From positions 372,001 to 436,000 of the forward strand of contig JADJFD010000001.1 in the NCBI GenBank assembly GCA_016708765.1: a DNA stretch of 64,000 bases, in the 5' to 3' direction. This document shows positions 55,645 to 64,000 of the stretch, one piece after another. How positions within the stretch are numbered: position 1 is the stretch's first letter; each line of letters opens with the position of its first letter. The notes under the pieces are model-generated. The model saw nothing but the letters and a program-made list of their open reading frames with translations. It was not told the origin of the DNA and did not search any database. Position numbers and translations under genes: made by a program. The DNA comes from Chitinophagaceae bacterium. GTDB taxonomy: Bacteria > Bacteroidota > Bacteroidia > Chitinophagales > Chitinophagaceae.

Positions 55645-57294
55645 ATGCGAAAAATTACCTTACTTATTTGTTTATTTCTGGCAATACTGTTGCTAAGCAG
55701 AGGGATAATGTTTGCCCAGATTGTTACTCCCATTCAACCAACTTCAGCGCCAACTGCTGATAGTTCTTTATTAGTTGAAATTCTTCCTGGTGTCCGAAAA
55801 CTGGAATTCAGAAAAGTAAATGACTCCACACAATTACAAATTTTGGCTGGCAATGTAAAACTAAAACAAGGAACATCTCTTTTCTTTTGCGACAGCTGTG
55901 TTATAAATAACAACACAAATACGTTTGAAGCATGGGGCAATGTTCATGTTAAAGATGCAGATACTGTCAATATTTATTCGAACCATCTTCGTTACTTAAT
56001 TACTAAAAGACTTGCTTACCTCGATGGCGGTGTTCGGTTAACAGATGGGAAAGGGACATTGACGACTCCAGATTTGGAGTATGATATGACAACAGATATT
56101 GGTATTTATAAAAAAGGTGGCAAAGTAGTAAATAAGAAAACAGTACTTACCAGCCAGGAAGGTTATTACTATGCAGGTTTGAGAGATGTATATTTTAAGA
56201 AGAATGTTGTGCTAAATGATCCGGCTTATAAAATTACTACAGACTCTTTGCTATACAACACACAATCTCAAACTGCAAGATTTATTGCACAAACGCTTAT
56301 CAAGGATAGCTCGGGAAGAACGATTGAAACCAAAGAAGGTTTCTATAATATTGGAACAGGCAAAGCAGAATTTGGAGGAAGACCAATCATTAAAGATGGT
56401 AAATTGACCATAACAGCAAATAAAATAATTAATGATGATAGCACCGGAATAAGCCAGGCAAGAGGGAATGTTATTATTATTGATACGGTACAAAAAACAA
56501 CAATCTTGGCTGGAGAAGTGTATAGAGATAATAAAAATGACCGCATACTTGCAACAAGAAAACCATTAATGATCATTAAGCAGGATAATGATTCTATTTA
56601 TGTAACGGCTGATACATTATTTTCTGCTAGACTTTCTGATTTGTATACTTCTAAAGATTCGTTGACAAAAGATACAATTAAAGGAATAAAAGTAGTTGAT
56701 GTAAAAACTGACAAGAAAAGTAGCGATAGTACAAACAGGTATTTTGAAGCATATAGAAATGTTAGAATATTTTCTGATTCAATGCAAGCAATAAGCGATA
56801 GTATGTTTTATTCCTTTAGAGATTCCACTTTTCGCTTGTTTCAAAAACCTGTGGTTTGGTCAAAAGAAAGCCAGATTACCAGCGATACTATATATATGTT
56901 TACCAAAAATAAAAAGGCTGATAAGCTCGAAGTTTTTGAAAATAGCTTTATGGTTAATCGTATTGATCCAGAAGTGTACAATCAGGTAAAGGCAACCCGC
57001 ATGGATGGATATTTTAAAGAAGGGCAACTTGATTCAATAAGAGCAGCCGGTTTAGCAGAAACGATATATTATATACAGGATGATGACAGTGCTTACACTG
57101 GAATTAATGAATCCCGATGTGATATTATTGATATTTATTTTGGAAAGGAAACATTGGAAAAGGTAGTCTTTCGTAGCAATGTATCAGGCACTATCTGGCC
57201 TATGAAACTAAAAGATCCCAAAGAGATGCGTCTTACTAATTTCATATGGCTCGAAGACCGCAGACCAAAAACAAAATTCGATTTGTTTGACTAA
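55645..57294 (+). CDS. OstA/LptA-like periplasmic protein
   Basis: This 549-residue protein has a signal peptide (RKITLLICLFLAILLLSRGIMFAQ) and a chain of OstA/LptA-type beta repeats. Examples are VNDSTQLQILAGNVKLKQGTSLFFCDSC and the segments around residues 185-270 and 350-440. In Bacteroidota, long OstA-like proteins are thought to carry LPS across the periplasm. It begins nine bases after mlaD and shares the block with the LptD-like gene on the other strand. Much longer than E. coli LptA (about 185 residues), as expected for this phylum. Confidence 0.87.
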   Translation: MRKITLLICLFLAILLLSRGIMFAQIVTPIQPTSAPTADSSLLVEILPGVRKLEFRKVNDSTQLQILAGNVKLKQGTSLFFCDSCVINNNTNTFEAWGNVHVKDADTVNIYSNHLRYLITKRLAYLDGGVRLTDGKGTLTTPDLEYDMTTDIGIYKKGGKVVNKKTVLTSQEGYYYAGLRDVYFKKNVVLNDPAYKITTDSLLYNTQSQTARFIAQTLIKDSSGRTIETKEGFYNIGTGKAEFGGRPIIKDGKLTITANKIINDDSTGISQARGNVIIIDTVQKTTILAGEVYRDNKNDRILATRKPLMIIKQDNDSIYVTADTLFSARLSDLYTSKDSLTKDTIKGIKVVDVKTDKKSSDSTNRYFEAYRNVRIFSDSMQAISDSMFYSFRDSTFRLFQKPVVWSKESQITSDTIYMFTKNKKADKLEVFENSFMVNRIDPEVYNQVKATRMDGYFKEGQLDSIRAAGLAETIYYIQDDDSAYTGINESRCDIIDIYFGKETLEKVVFRSNVSGTIWPMKLKDPKEMRLTNFIWLEDRRPKTKFDLFD

Positions 57295-57391
57295 TTCAAC
57301 TTGGTTTTACATCCTTTAGCAGCACTTTTGCATTTCTTTTAGACTTCGCGGCACTATTTTTCGTTCTCCTTACAGCAAAAAACAAATCACC

Positions 57392-57880
57392 ATGAAAAAG
57401 TTTCTATTTGTATCACTGTTTGCATTCAGTTTTTTATTTGTAAATGATATTAATGCACAAGATTATAAAACGGCACTTGGTGTTCGGCTTAGCAGTGCAG
57501 CCGCCAATATTAATAATTCTATTTCCATCAAACATTTCATTAATGAGAAAACAGCCATCGAAGGTTTGTTCTCCTTTGGTGATCCACTAGCATTCGGGGC
57601 TTTGGTTGAATTTCATAAACCATTAGCATCAGAAGGGCTTCGTTATTATTATGGTGCCGGCGGTTATTTAAGTTTTGTAAAAACCTTTGACCCTGTAAAG
57701 CAGAAAAATGAAATTGATCCGAATTTTGGCGCACAGGGTGTGATTGGCCTTGATTATAAATTTGCCAATATTCCGCTTAATATATCGCTTGATTGGAAGC
57801 CAGAATTAAATATTGTAAGTGATATTAATTTTGAACCAGCCGCAATTGGCTTTACTGCAAGGTTTACTTTTAGCAAGTAG
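57392..57880 (+). CDS. Small outer-membrane beta-barrel-like protein of unknown function
   Basis: This 162-residue protein has a signal peptide (KKFLFVSLFAFSFLFVNDINAQ). The mature part is made of alternating-hydrophobic strands ending in Phe (IGFTARFTFSK), the pattern of small eight-strand outer-membrane barrels. I do not recognise a named family beyond that. It is a single gene, 97 bases after the OstA gene, ending in a strong terminator. It may be a structural or adhesion-type surface protein. Confidence 0.75.
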   Translation: MKKFLFVSLFAFSFLFVNDINAQDYKTALGVRLSSAAANINNSISIKHFINEKTAIEGLFSFGDPLAFGALVEFHKPLASEGLRYYYGAGGYLSFVKTFDPVKQKNEIDPNFGAQGVIGLDYKFANIPLNISLDWKPELNIVSDINFEPAAIGFTARFTFSK

Positions 57881-57903
57881 TCGGTTATAAAAATCATGTT
57901 CCC

Positions 57904-57937
57904 ATCCCATTTTGTTTAAAACGAGATGGGATTTTTT
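57904..57937 (+). terminator. Rho-independent terminator after the beta-barrel gene
   Basis: ATCCCAT (57904-57910) pairs with ATGGGAT (57926-57932), with an inner GTTT/AAAC pair, then T6. Confidence 0.8.
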
Positions 57938-58034
57938 CTGCTCATATCCTCAATTTTTCCACATTTTGCAAAATAATACAGGTTTTTGCGTCTTTGTGCA
58001 GGAATTCGTATAAATTGAGCATTCAAAACTAACG

Positions 58035-58784
58035 ATGCTTAAGAAAGAGCGACAAGCCTTTATTCTTCATCAGGTAAATCTTCATAACAAAGTTTTATCA
58101 TCATCACTCTGTACAGAGATAAGTGTATCAGAAGATACTATTCGCCGTGACCTTCAGGAATTGTCCGAAGAAGGTAAAATAATAAAAGTGCATGGTGGTG
58201 CTTTATCACATTCATTTAATGAGGTTAATTTTTCAACGAATGGTGTTTATTCTCAACCTGAGAAACTTAAGATTGCACAGAAAGCAATTGCATTAATAAG
58301 TAATGGTATGTTCATTCTTACCAGCGGTGGTACTACTATTCTTGAACTTGCCCGTAGCCTGCCACCTCAATTAAAAGCAACATTTATGTCGGGTAGCATA
58401 CCGGCAATACTTGAGTATATGCATCATCCTAATATTGAGGTAATAGTGATTGGCGATAAAATTTCAAAAAATTCAAAAATTACGGTGGGTTCAGAGGCTA
58501 TTGCAAAAATAAAGCAAATGAAACCTGATATCTGTTTTTTGGGTACTAATGCAATAGATGTAGAACATGGCGTAACTGATAATGATTGGGAAGTGGTACA
58601 ATTAAAGAAGGCGATGATAGAATCTTCTAAAATGGTTGTATGTCTTACAATTGCAGAAAAGATTAATTCAACTCAACCAATACATGTTTGTGATTTAAGT
58701 CAGATTGATATGCTTATTACTGAGTTGGATGCAACTAATAGTTTATTAAAACCCTATATCAATGCCGGGGTAAAAGTGGCTTGA
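58035..58784 (+). CDS. DeoR-family transcriptional regulator
   Basis: This 249-residue regulator has an N-terminal DeoR helix-turn-helix (about 5-57: ISVSEDTIRRDLQELSEEGKIIKVHGGA). A C-terminal sugar-phosphate sensor domain (DeoRC) follows with FILTSGGTTILELARSLP, VIVIGDKISKNSKITVG and FLGTNAIDVEHGVTD. Relatives repress sugar-use genes and are released by a phosphorylated sugar. It precedes the SusC/SusD genes by 48 bases on the same strand, so it may be co-transcribed with and control them. SusCD loci more often use ECF sigma or hybrid two-component regulators, which makes this pairing less common (family knowledge). Confidence 0.92.
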   Translation: MLKKERQAFILHQVNLHNKVLSSSLCTEISVSEDTIRRDLQELSEEGKIIKVHGGALSHSFNEVNFSTNGVYSQPEKLKIAQKAIALISNGMFILTSGGTTILELARSLPPQLKATFMSGSIPAILEYMHHPNIEVIVIGDKISKNSKITVGSEAIAKIKQMKPDICFLGTNAIDVEHGVTDNDWEVVQLKKAMIESSKMVVCLTIAEKINSTQPIHVCDLSQIDMLITELDATNSLLKPYINAGVKVA

Positions 58785-58832
58785 TAAAATATGGAACTGC
58801 TTATTATATTATATTAACTTAAAAAAACAGCT

Positions 58833-61800
58833 ATGAGAAAAATTCTCCGATTGTTCTTTGCCTTTCCTTTGCTGCTACTGGTACTTTCTATGCCTGCGAT
58901 AGCTCAGGAAAGAAACGTATCTGGTACAGTTGTATCTGATGACGGGTCATCAATGCCCGGTGTAACAGTTACTAATTTGAAAACGAATACTCGTACAAAA
59001 ACTAATGACGCCGGTTATTATAGCATTAATGCTTCTGCAGGCGATCAACTTGGTTTTACTTTTGTAGGATTTGTTGAACAAAAATTTATAGTACCTGCTT
59101 CAGGTTTAGTTAATATCAAATTGGTATCAGCTGAAAATGAATTGGATAATGTAATCGTAACAGGTTACGGCGTAAAAAGAAATAAAAGAGAGCTTGCTTA
59201 TCAAGCCCCAACAGTTAAAGGGGAAGACATTGCACAGACAAGACGTGACAATTTCTTGAATGCATTAGCAGGCCGTGTACCAGGATTAACCGTTACATCT
59301 AGCTCTGGTTTACCTGGAGCAAGTGCACAAATAGTTTTAAGAGGTGCTACTTCTATGAGTGGTAATAACCAACCATTATTTGTAGTGGATGGTGTGCCCT
59401 TGGATAATAATGGATTAAACCAAGAGTCATTAATTGCAGCTAGTAATACAAATGCAGTTGGCTTTGCAAACAGAAACAGTGATTACACAAATCGTATTGC
59501 TGACATAAACCCAGAAGATATTGAAGAAGTAGTAATATTGAAAGGACCTGAAGCAACAGCATTGTATGGATCGGATGGTGCATCTGGAGCTATTGTTATT
59601 ACAACAAGAAAAGGTGTTTCTGGAAAAGCCAGAGTCAGTTATGACAATGCTTTCCGTATGGACCAAGTATATCGTTTCCCAAATATTCAAACTCGTTTTG
59701 CAAGGGGAACAAACGGAATTTACAATCCGGAGGCGTATTCAGCTACTTATGGCTTTCGCTATTTTGGGCCTGAATATGCAGAAAACACACAATTATTTGA
59801 TAACATTCAAAACTTCTTTCAGAATTCTTTCTCTCAGCAACATAATCTTTCGTTAGAGGCCGGCAATGCAGAATCAAGTTATCGTTTTTCTGCAGGCTAT
59901 TTGGATTCCAGAGGTGTAGTTGCAAATACAGGATTAAACAGGCTTACGTTACGTATTTCAGCACAAACAAAGCTGAATAAGAACATGAAGATTTCATCAA
60001 GCTGGTCTTATATACTTTCTGATAACGATAAGGTTCCTAAAGGTGCAGGTACTTATTATAACAACCTGATTACTTATCCGAAAGATATTGATGCAAGAAA
60101 CTTTGTTAATAGTAATGGTACAAGGAAAATAATAAAAAACACTGTTGATTTTGCAACAGAATTTGATAATCCATACTGGGATGTGAATAGGAATAGTAGT
60201 AATGACAAAACAAATAGGTTGACTGGTAATGTCAACTTTAGTGCAGACCCTTTAAAATGGTTAAACCTTACAACTATTATCGGTATTGATAATTACTCTA
60301 CAGAAGGATATTATCTTACTCATCCAGACTCTCGGTATGGCTTTGCAACAAAAGGTTTTATCTCAACATATGTGCAGAATTATCAAAATCTAAATGGTTT
60401 AGCAAGAGCTACATTTAAGAAAACAATTGCTGAAAAATTCAATAATACATTAAGTGCTTCTTTCTACGTTGAAAGTGGCAAAAGAAGTATTTATGCACAA
60501 AAAGGCGAGCAGTTTTATGAGAAAGAATTTATTTCTATTAATAATACTCAACCGCTTACACAAGCTGCAAAGTTGACAAGAAGTGAAATAAGAAAGATCA
60601 GGATGTTTGCCAATTACACATTGGGTTATAATAACATCTTATATCTTAATTTTTCTGCTATTAGAGAAGGAAACTCAACACTTGCATCAGCTTATTTTGA
60701 CAAAGTACCTTTCTTTAATTATGGAAGTGCTTCAGCAAGTTTTGTTTTTACCGACTTAAAAGGGTTAAAAGATAATAAAGTTTTAAACTACGGTAAATTG
60801 AGATTATCGTATGCAACATCTGGAAAAGCACCATATGCTTCTTATGTTATTGACCCGCAATTTGCGCCACAGGTTACTACAGGTGGTGGTTATGCTTTGA
60901 ATGTATTCTCAAGTAATCCAGATCTTCGTCCAGAAACTACACGCAACTTTGAAGTAGGTGGAGAGTTTCAATTTCTTAAGAAAAGATTGTCTTTTGATAT
61001 CGCCTATTATATCTTAAATACAAAAGATCAGATCGTATCTAATAGATTAAGCTATGGTACTGGCGGTGTATTGAAGTTTATCAACGGCGGTGTGGTAGAA
61101 AATAAGGGTATTGAAATTCAATTAAAGGCTTTGGCAGTACAAAAAAAGAATTTCAACTGGGATGTTACTGTAAACTTTGATAAGAACCGCAGTACAGTTA
61201 AAAAAATGCCAGCTGACCTTCCTCTCTATTATGATTCTGACACATGGGTTTTTGGTGCTGTACGTTCCGAAGTTTCTGTGGGAACATCTGTAGGTAACCT
61301 GGTAGGTTTTGCTTTTCGTAGAAATGCTGCAGGTCAATTGTTAATCTCTCCTACTACAGGTCTACCATTAAATACACCAACTTATGTAAATATTGGTGAT
61401 AGAACTCCTGAATTTAAAATGGGAATTATCAATAGTTTTACCTTCTTTGAAAATTTAAACCTTTCTTTTAATATTGATATTAGAAAAGGCGGTATAGTTT
61501 TTAATGGCAATGAAGCCATGATGATTTTAACTGGTACAAGCACAAAGACACTTGACCGTCTGCAACCTAGGGTTATTGATGGTGTGCTGTTAGATGGATT
61601 AGAGAATTCAGCTACTCCAACAAAAAATAACATTACTATAGTTCCATATTATCGCAATGACTATTATGATGGGGCTTTTGCTGAAGGCGATTTTGCAGAG
61701 GAAGTAAACTGGCTACGTATGAGAGATATTACACTTAGTTATCGCTTGCCTCAGAAATGGGTTAAACGTCAAAAAGTATTCAGGAATGCATCTGTGTTTG

Positions 61801-61961
61801 TTACTGGTACCGATCTATTCATGATTACAAATTACTCAGGAATGGATCCTAATGTAAATGCATTAAACTCTTCTACTGGTGGTTTTGGAGGTTCTGGTAT
61901 TGATTATGGAGCTATTCCAAATCCAAGAGGAATCAATTTTGGTATTAAAGCACAGTTTTAA
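58833..61961 (+). CDS. SusC/RagA-family TonB-linked outer-membrane receptor
   Basis: This 1042-residue receptor has a signal peptide (KILRLFFAFPLLLLVLSMPAIAQ), a CarboxypepD_reg-like domain (about 29-105) and the SusC plug with IVTGYG, ALAGRVPGLTVTSSSGLPGASAQIVLRG and PLFVVDGVPLDN. A 22-strand-type barrel ends with GAIPNPRGINFGIKAQF. It imports an oligosaccharide or peptide ligand with its SusD partner, powered by TonB. No glycoside hydrolase follows in view, so the ligand is unknown. SusD starts 18 bases downstream. No frame defects. Confidence 0.95.
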   Translation: MRKILRLFFAFPLLLLVLSMPAIAQERNVSGTVVSDDGSSMPGVTVTNLKTNTRTKTNDAGYYSINASAGDQLGFTFVGFVEQKFIVPASGLVNIKLVSAENELDNVIVTGYGVKRNKRELAYQAPTVKGEDIAQTRRDNFLNALAGRVPGLTVTSSSGLPGASAQIVLRGATSMSGNNQPLFVVDGVPLDNNGLNQESLIAASNTNAVGFANRNSDYTNRIADINPEDIEEVVILKGPEATALYGSDGASGAIVITTRKGVSGKARVSYDNAFRMDQVYRFPNIQTRFARGTNGIYNPEAYSATYGFRYFGPEYAENTQLFDNIQNFFQNSFSQQHNLSLEAGNAESSYRFSAGYLDSRGVVANTGLNRLTLRISAQTKLNKNMKISSSWSYILSDNDKVPKGAGTYYNNLITYPKDIDARNFVNSNGTRKIIKNTVDFATEFDNPYWDVNRNSSNDKTNRLTGNVNFSADPLKWLNLTTIIGIDNYSTEGYYLTHPDSRYGFATKGFISTYVQNYQNLNGLARATFKKTIAEKFNNTLSASFYVESGKRSIYAQKGEQFYEKEFISINNTQPLTQAAKLTRSEIRKIRMFANYTLGYNNILYLNFSAIREGNSTLASAYFDKVPFFNYGSASASFVFTDLKGLKDNKVLNYGKLRLSYATSGKAPYASYVIDPQFAPQVTTGGGYALNVFSSNPDLRPETTRNFEVGGEFQFLKKRLSFDIAYYILNTKDQIVSNRLSYGTGGVLKFINGGVVENKGIEIQLKALAVQKKNFNWDVTVNFDKNRSTVKKMPADLPLYYDSDTWVFGAVRSEVSVGTSVGNLVGFAFRRNAAGQLLISPTTGLPLNTPTYVNIGDRTPEFKMGIINSFTFFENLNLSFNIDIRKGGIVFNGNEAMMILTGTSTKTLDRLQPRVIDGVLLDGLENSATPTKNNITIVPYYRNDYYDGAFAEGDFAEEVNWLRMRDITLSYRLPQKWVKRQKVFRNASVFVTGTDLFMITNYSGMDPNVNALNSSTGGFGGSGIDYGAIPNPRGINFGIKAQF

Positions 61962-61979
61962 ACTCACAAAAATTAAATT

Positions 61980-63653
61980 ATGAAACATACATATAAAATT
62001 GTCTTATTAGCAGCCTTTTTTTCAATGGCTATGAGCAGTTGTAAAAAATACCTGAATATAAATTCAGACCCTGATACACCTCAAAATCCTTCCAACAGTT
62101 CAGTTTTTCCAGCTATGTTATCGGGTATCCCTCGAGGCGTACAATATGATGCTCGGTATATGAGTAAATATGTTCAGAATTTGCTATCCTCAGCAAATGG
62201 TAATAATGACACCTGGGACAGACACGGTTACCTTGCTGGTAGCGATGCGTCTGGTGACATATGGCGCCAGACCTATTTTGGACTTGGTAATAATTTGAAT
62301 TATATTATAGATAATGGGATTCAAAAAGGTCAATCTGATTATGTTGGTGCATCATTAGTCTTAAAAGCACTTATGTTTCAGATGACTACCGATTATCATG
62401 GAGATATAATTTTCCGTGAAGCATTTAAAGAAAATACTTATTATTTTAAATATGATTCACAATTAGTAGTTTACCAGGGTGTTGATTCAATATGTCGTCT
62501 TGCTGATGCCTATTTGACAAAGTCAGCATCAGAAACATTGACATTAGGAATAGGAGATTTTGTTTACAATGGTGATATATCTAAATGGAAGAAATTAAAC
62601 TATGCTATTCTTGCAAAAAACTTCCATCGATTTACAAATAAAGCCGGCATGTATAATGCTGACTCTGTAATTAAGTATTGTGATTTAGCAATGGGCTCTG
62701 TAAATGACGATTTCGTTATTCCATTTGATGCTACTAAAAATGATGATGCAAGTTTTTATGGCACTTATCGTAATAACTTGACATCTTTCCGTCAATCAAA
62801 TTTTATTGTAAAATTGTTGGATGGAACAAGTCTTACCGGCTCTAGCACACCAGCTACAATAGATCCAAGAATATCTCATATGCTTTCAGCTTCTCAGGAT
62901 CTTACCAACGGAAATGGAGGCTACCGTGGAGTAGATCCTGCCATTGGCGATCCATTCAGTGCTTTAACAGGTGTTTATACCGTTGGTTCTGCCAACTGGA
63001 TTAATGCCCGCAAACGGGTAGGTATAGTTTGGGGCGATAGTATATATGCAAACCCAAGTGCTGCTAATTTTTCAGCTACTACCACTGGTAAATACCTTTT
63101 TAAAGATAAAGCAGTAATGCCTGTTATATCTTATACAGAAATGCAATTTATTAAAGCTGAGGCAGCATTCCGTAAAGGTGATTTTGGTACAGCTCACACA
63201 GCTTATTTAGCAGGAATTAACGGGCATTTTGATTTTATTAATAGAAATTATGGAGCAGTAAGAGGTAACTCAACTATTTTTAACGGCTCTCCTATTTCTA
63301 CTGCAAGCAGAAATAGTTACTTAGCTAGTGCCAATGTAAGATCGCAAGCTCAATTAAGGATAACCGACATCATGCTACAGAAATATATCGCATTATGGGG
63401 TTGGGGATTCTTAGAAACCTGGGTTGATCTTAGACGTTTTCATTATCTCGATCTTGATCCAGCAACAGGGCAACAGGTTTATGTAAATTTTGCATTCCCT
63501 ACCAGCTTTTTTCCTAATAACCTGAACAAGCCTGTACAAAGAGTAAGACCAAGATTTAATTCAGAGTACATTTGGAATTTGGAGGAATTAAAACGTTTTG
63601 GAGGTGATCAAACTGATTATCATACATACGAAATGTGGTTCAGTAAACCTTAA
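61980..63653 (+). CDS. SusD/RagB-family surface lipoprotein
   Basis: This 557-residue lipoprotein has a lipobox at MAMSSC (Cys about residue 21), then the SusD start KKYLNINSDPDTPQNPS, helical TPR-like regions (MQFIKAEAAFRKGDFGTAHTAYLAGIN) and the conserved WGFLETWVDLRRFHY near the end. Its form fits the SusD-like_2 group. It lids the SusC barrel and binds substrate at the cell surface. It is encoded directly after SusC and 25 bases before a small lipoprotein that may be a third surface component. Confidence 0.94.
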   Translation: MKHTYKIVLLAAFFSMAMSSCKKYLNINSDPDTPQNPSNSSVFPAMLSGIPRGVQYDARYMSKYVQNLLSSANGNNDTWDRHGYLAGSDASGDIWRQTYFGLGNNLNYIIDNGIQKGQSDYVGASLVLKALMFQMTTDYHGDIIFREAFKENTYYFKYDSQLVVYQGVDSICRLADAYLTKSASETLTLGIGDFVYNGDISKWKKLNYAILAKNFHRFTNKAGMYNADSVIKYCDLAMGSVNDDFVIPFDATKNDDASFYGTYRNNLTSFRQSNFIVKLLDGTSLTGSSTPATIDPRISHMLSASQDLTNGNGGYRGVDPAIGDPFSALTGVYTVGSANWINARKRVGIVWGDSIYANPSAANFSATTTGKYLFKDKAVMPVISYTEMQFIKAEAAFRKGDFGTAHTAYLAGINGHFDFINRNYGAVRGNSTIFNGSPISTASRNSYLASANVRSQAQLRITDIMLQKYIALWGWGFLETWVDLRRFHYLDLDPATGQQVYVNFAFPTSFFPNNLNKPVQRVRPRFNSEYIWNLEELKRFGGDQTDYHTYEMWFSKP

Positions 63654-63678
63654 TCAAGAATAACTAAACATACTCGAT

Positions 63679-64000
63679 ATGAAAAAAAATATAAGAATAC
63701 CATTGCTCGGACTATTGACAGTATTAATTTTTAGTAGTTGCGAAAAAAATAAGTTTAGTCTGAAAGAAACAAATTTCATTGATGGAAAAGCACAGTTAAA
63801 GGTGAATTTTGTTTCTTCTTACAGAAACAATCCTGCTGTACAGCTAAAAATTGATGATGTTAGAGTTAGTAATAATTACACTTACTTTACTCCATTTCCT
63901 GGTGGCGGTTTAAATACTGGTGGAGGAAACTATGCAGATTACCTGTCTGTGAATCCAGGTTCACATACTGTAAAAATTAGTATTCCGAATGTAGGCACAA
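63679..64000 (+). CDS. DUF4397-like lipoprotein, cut by the window end
   Basis: The gene begins 25 bases after susD and runs off the window. The visible 107 residues show a lipoprotein signal (LIFSSC, Cys about residue 21) and a beta-sandwich-like start (AQLKVNFVSSYRNNPAVQLKIDDVRVSNN, YADYLSVNPGSHTVKISIPNVGT) resembling DUF4397 or similar Ig-like surface proteins. It is likely an accessory lipoprotein of the SusCD system. The function is unknown and the full length is not seen. Confidence 0.75.
   Translation, partial: MKKNIRIPLLGLLTVLIFSSCEKNKFSLKETNFIDGKAQLKVNFVSSYRNNPAVQLKIDDVRVSNNYTYFTPFPGGGLNTGGGNYADYLSVNPGSHTVKISIPNVGT

Overview
The window looks like a chromosomal stretch from a member of the Bacteroidota, most probably Chitinophagaceae (inference). 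The reasons are AT-rich DNA, SusC/SusD-type outer-membrane genes, many SPII lipoproteins with short N-termini, TAnnTTTG-type -7 promoter boxes, near-absence of Shine-Dalgarno sequences, a fused NagB/PIG-L protein, and a Bacteroidota-style LptD/OstA/MlaD/amidase block. No prophage, integrase, transposase, CRISPR array or rRNA was seen.

Layout. 1-10.5 kb: 3' end of a serine hydrolase, nnr (metabolite repair), a Cu/Zn superoxide dismutase, a K+-type membrane pyrophosphatase, an L,D-transpeptidase, two tandem universal stress proteins and an arginase. 10.5-16.3 kb: a TPR lipoprotein, a HupE/UreJ-like membrane protein, a DUF4331 domain spread over two exported proteins, and a TonB-dependent receptor; this looks like one functional neighbourhood of unknown substrate. 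16.3-23 kb: an SDR epimerase/reductase, a prolyl oligopeptidase, an unknown secreted protein and a pfkA-pyk glycolytic pair. 23-32 kb: two divergent gene sets (DUF1080 hydrolase, cytochrome c, two sugar isomerases, Gfo/Idh/MocA oxidoreductase, MFS permease, GMC dehydrogenase with its small subunit), a coherent 3-keto-sugar oxidation pathway. 32-44 kb: cutC, glycosylasparaginase, FMN reductase, two pirins, a CocE hydrolase, a GH20 hexosaminidase and a NagB-PIG-L fusion (amino-sugar salvage), and a BI-1 protein. 44-49.7 kb: AI-2E exporter, small envelope-stress proteins (unknown, holin-like, YtxH, DUF1328), a decayed PAS sensor gene, tRNA-Arg(TCT), ung and an internally deleted plsC. 49.7-58 kb: LptD-like protein, two amidases, MlaD, OstA (envelope biogenesis). 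58-64 kb: DeoR regulator, SusC, SusD and a DUF4397-like lipoprotein (glycan uptake locus, cut by the window end).

The most striking property of the DNA is that at least nine otherwise intact reading frames, including pyruvate kinase, are broken by single-base shifts, mostly in A, T or G runs. Repairing each one gives a full-length family member and a coding length divisible by three. That pattern favours consensus errors (for example in a long-read metagenome assembly) over real gene loss. Two other lesions look real: the PAS gene has in-frame stop codons plus a lost C-terminus, and plsC has lost the segment carrying its HX4D motif.

Candidates for new biology are the DUF4331/TPR/HupE/TonB neighbourhood, the 3-keto-sugar cluster, an in-frame palindromic repeat inside a CocE gene, and a 17-bp palindrome in the pfkA promoter.
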